From positions 1 to 36,223 of the forward strand of contig NZ_JMLH01000029.1 of NCBI RefSeq assembly GCF_000686665.1: DNA of 36,223 nucleotides. Direction: 5' to 3'. This document shows positions 35,142-36,223 of this stretch, piece by piece. A program made the position numbers and the translations under genes. Source of the DNA: Thomasclavelia saccharogumia DSM 17460 (GTDB lineage Bacteria; Bacillota_I; Bacilli_A; Erysipelotrichales; Coprobacillaceae). The stretch's first letter is position 1, and each line of letters begins with the position of its first letter. A model generated the notes under the pieces. It did no database searches. It was not told the DNA's origin and saw only the letters and a list, made by a program, of their open reading frames with translations.

Positions 35142-35190
35142 GTTAGCTTAAGCTAACAATAAGTATATTACTACCTACCCATATTGTCAA
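35142..35190 (-). promoter_or_regulatory. Consensus promoter with palindromic operator
   Basis: Minus strand: TTGACA (35185-35190), 17-bp spacer, TATACT (35162-35167). A perfect 16-bp palindrome GTTAGCTTAAGCTAAC (35142-35157) covers the expected start site. A half-copy AGCTAAC occurs again at 35217-35223. A dimeric repressor is likely. The shape loosely recalls DtxR/IdeR boxes, but this is only a resemblance. Confidence 0.75.
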
Positions 35191-35227
35191 TAAAAACATG
35201 ATATTTTGTTATAAAAAGCTAACAAAA

Positions 35228-35253
35228 TAAACTACCTAAATCTAGGTAGTTTA
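35228..35253 (-). terminator. Terminator of the partial surface gene
   Basis: Eleven-base arms TAAACTACCTA and complement (35228-35238, 35243-35253), with T-rich sequence following on the minus strand. It separates the two surface genes. Confidence 0.85.
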
Positions 35254-35263
35254 TCCGTGTATA

Positions 35264-36223
35264 CTATTTTTCTTCATTTCGTTTTGATTTTCTTACTTTC
35301 CATGTAAGTCCACTTGCTCCAAATGAAGAAATTGCTAGACTCATCCATCCCCAAATACTAGCTGGATCACCCGTTTTTAGATCATTTGAATCTGTTTTGT
35401 TACCTGAGTTATCTGGAGAAGGCGCTGATGAATTACCGCTATTTGTAACATCACTAGATGGTAAATCATCACTATTATCAGCTTTTGCTAAAGCATCAAT
35501 TGCACTTTGTAATGCTTTTGCAATATTATCAACTGATTCTTGAGATTCTTTTGTTTCTAAAATTGTTTTAGCTTCATCAAGAACTATTTGAAGTGTTGAC
35601 CAGCTATCTGCAGTATAATCTGTTTCTTTTAATGCTTCTGCCTTTTCAATGATAGATTGTAGTGCTGCTGTATCAATTTCATCAACTGGCTCATCTTTTA
35701 GTGAAACTACTATACCAGATACTGATGGATATCCGATTGACTGAACATCTAATTCATATTCTGTACCAGCATCTGGGAAGACTACTGTCGTATTTCCATG
35801 GAAACTTACTTCAGCATCAAAGTTTATACTTCCATCTTCATTAAATACTACCGTTCCCAAATTACTTCCTCTTAATGCTTTTCCATTTACACTGATTCCT
35901 GATATACTGCTTAAATATGTCGCTACATCTAATCCTTCTGGTAATACTAATTTGTTATTTACTAGTTTTACGTCTCCTTCGTTATATCCTGCTGTTAAAA
36001 TAACATTTGCTGTCATATCTTCATATAACTCATCTGTATATGTTAATGTATACTGCCCAATTCCTGTAGCAGCTGTCTTATAGACTGTTAAGACATTGTT
36101 TTCATATTTATAATCTGTTCCGGCAACTAAACTGTTTCCTTTATAGCTTACTTCTGTTAATTTATAACTGCTTCCCTCTGGTGCCTTTATACTCATTGCC
36201 ACATTTACACCATCTTCATATAC
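35264..36223 (-). CDS. Surface protein, C-terminal part, FIVAR domain and xKTGD anchor (partial)
   Basis: The frame is open to the window edge, so the 5' end lies outside; 312 aa are seen from an internal Met at 36202, plus seven residues before it. A beta-rich unit (EVSYKGNSLVAGTDYKYENN...YTLTYTDE) resembles the X2/Ig-like units of carbohydrate-active surface proteins. A FIVAR-type helical domain follows (AALQSIIEKAEALKETDYT...SAIDALAKA, about 175-240). Next is a Ser/Asn/Asp-rich wall-spanning linker, LKTGD near residue 275, a TM segment and KVRKSKRNEEK. It is probably a large adhesin or glycosidase; the catalytic part, if any, is outside the window. Confidence 0.8.
   Translation of the reverse strand, partial: VYEDGVNVAMSIKAPEGSSYKLTEVSYKGNSLVAGTDYKYENNVLTVYKTAATGIGQYTLTYTDELYEDMTANVILTAGYNEGDVKLVNNKLVLPEGLDVATYLSSISGISVNGKALRGSNLGTVVFNEDGSINFDAEVSFHGNTTVVFPDAGTEYELDVQSIGYPSVSGIVVSLKDEPVDEIDTAALQSIIEKAEALKETDYTADSWSTLQIVLDEAKTILETKESQESVDNIAKALQSAIDALAKADNSDDLPSSDVTNSGNSSAPSPDNSGNKTDSNDLKTGDPASIWGWMSLAISSFGASGLTWKVRKSKRNEEK

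Noticed and set aside
1-36223. CRISPR arrays, rRNA genes or riboswitches
   Set aside because: I saw no regularly spaced repeats, no rRNA-like stretches and no recognisable riboswitch core in the intergenic regions.

Overview
The window is AT-rich, low-GC DNA from a Gram-positive bacterium. It shows strong AAGGAGG ribosome sites, short intergenic gaps, intrinsic terminators, Wzz/BY-kinase, CpsB and LCP envelope genes, surface proteins with sortase-like tails, and recG-plsX-rnc. The codon use and protein style suggest Bacillota, probably Erysipelotrichia (Coprobacillus/Thomasclavelia-like gut anaerobes). This placement is inference and was not checked by a search.

Region 1 (1-6325), metal handling: a CsoR-type repressor and a P1B-type ATPase share a 16-bp operator that occurs three times. 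The ATPase gene is split by one in-frame TGA. A ketopantoate-reductase-like gene follows. Then comes a plus-strand pair of a 70-aa single-TM protein and a second P-type ATPase with an unusual SC motif in place of CPC.

Region 2 (6323-18927), the most interesting part: a decayed ABC-ATPase remnant, then a compact ten-gene minus-strand run. In transcription order it is PqqD-like, radical SAM/SPASM (frameshifted), a 150-aa unknown, HprK/PEPCK-like kinase, ABC exporter, Ig-domain protein, two Wzz+BY-kinase proteins, CpsB phosphatase and LCP. A nucleotidyltransferase-like gene and a 64-aa ORF diverge from it. The run looks like a peptide-maturation module joined to a capsule-control module, without glycosyltransferases in view.

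Region 3 (18929-23370), accessory: a degraded ISL3-like transposase remnant, two tandem AAA-ATPase/PD-(D/E)XK paralogues with mosaic divergence, and tRNA-Lys(CTT).

Region 4 (23477-32518), mostly housekeeping: a membrane-anchored HAD-like protein that has lost its catalytic residues, PAP2 phosphatase, CPBP protease, DUF975-like protein, a MazF toxin without a visible antitoxin, a HAD phosphatase, rnc, plsX, recG and an orphan PTS IIB.

Region 5 (32769-36223), surface: two secreted proteins ending in xKTGD-TM-basic tails, the second cut by the window edge. The first lies behind a consensus promoter whose start site is covered by a perfect palindrome.
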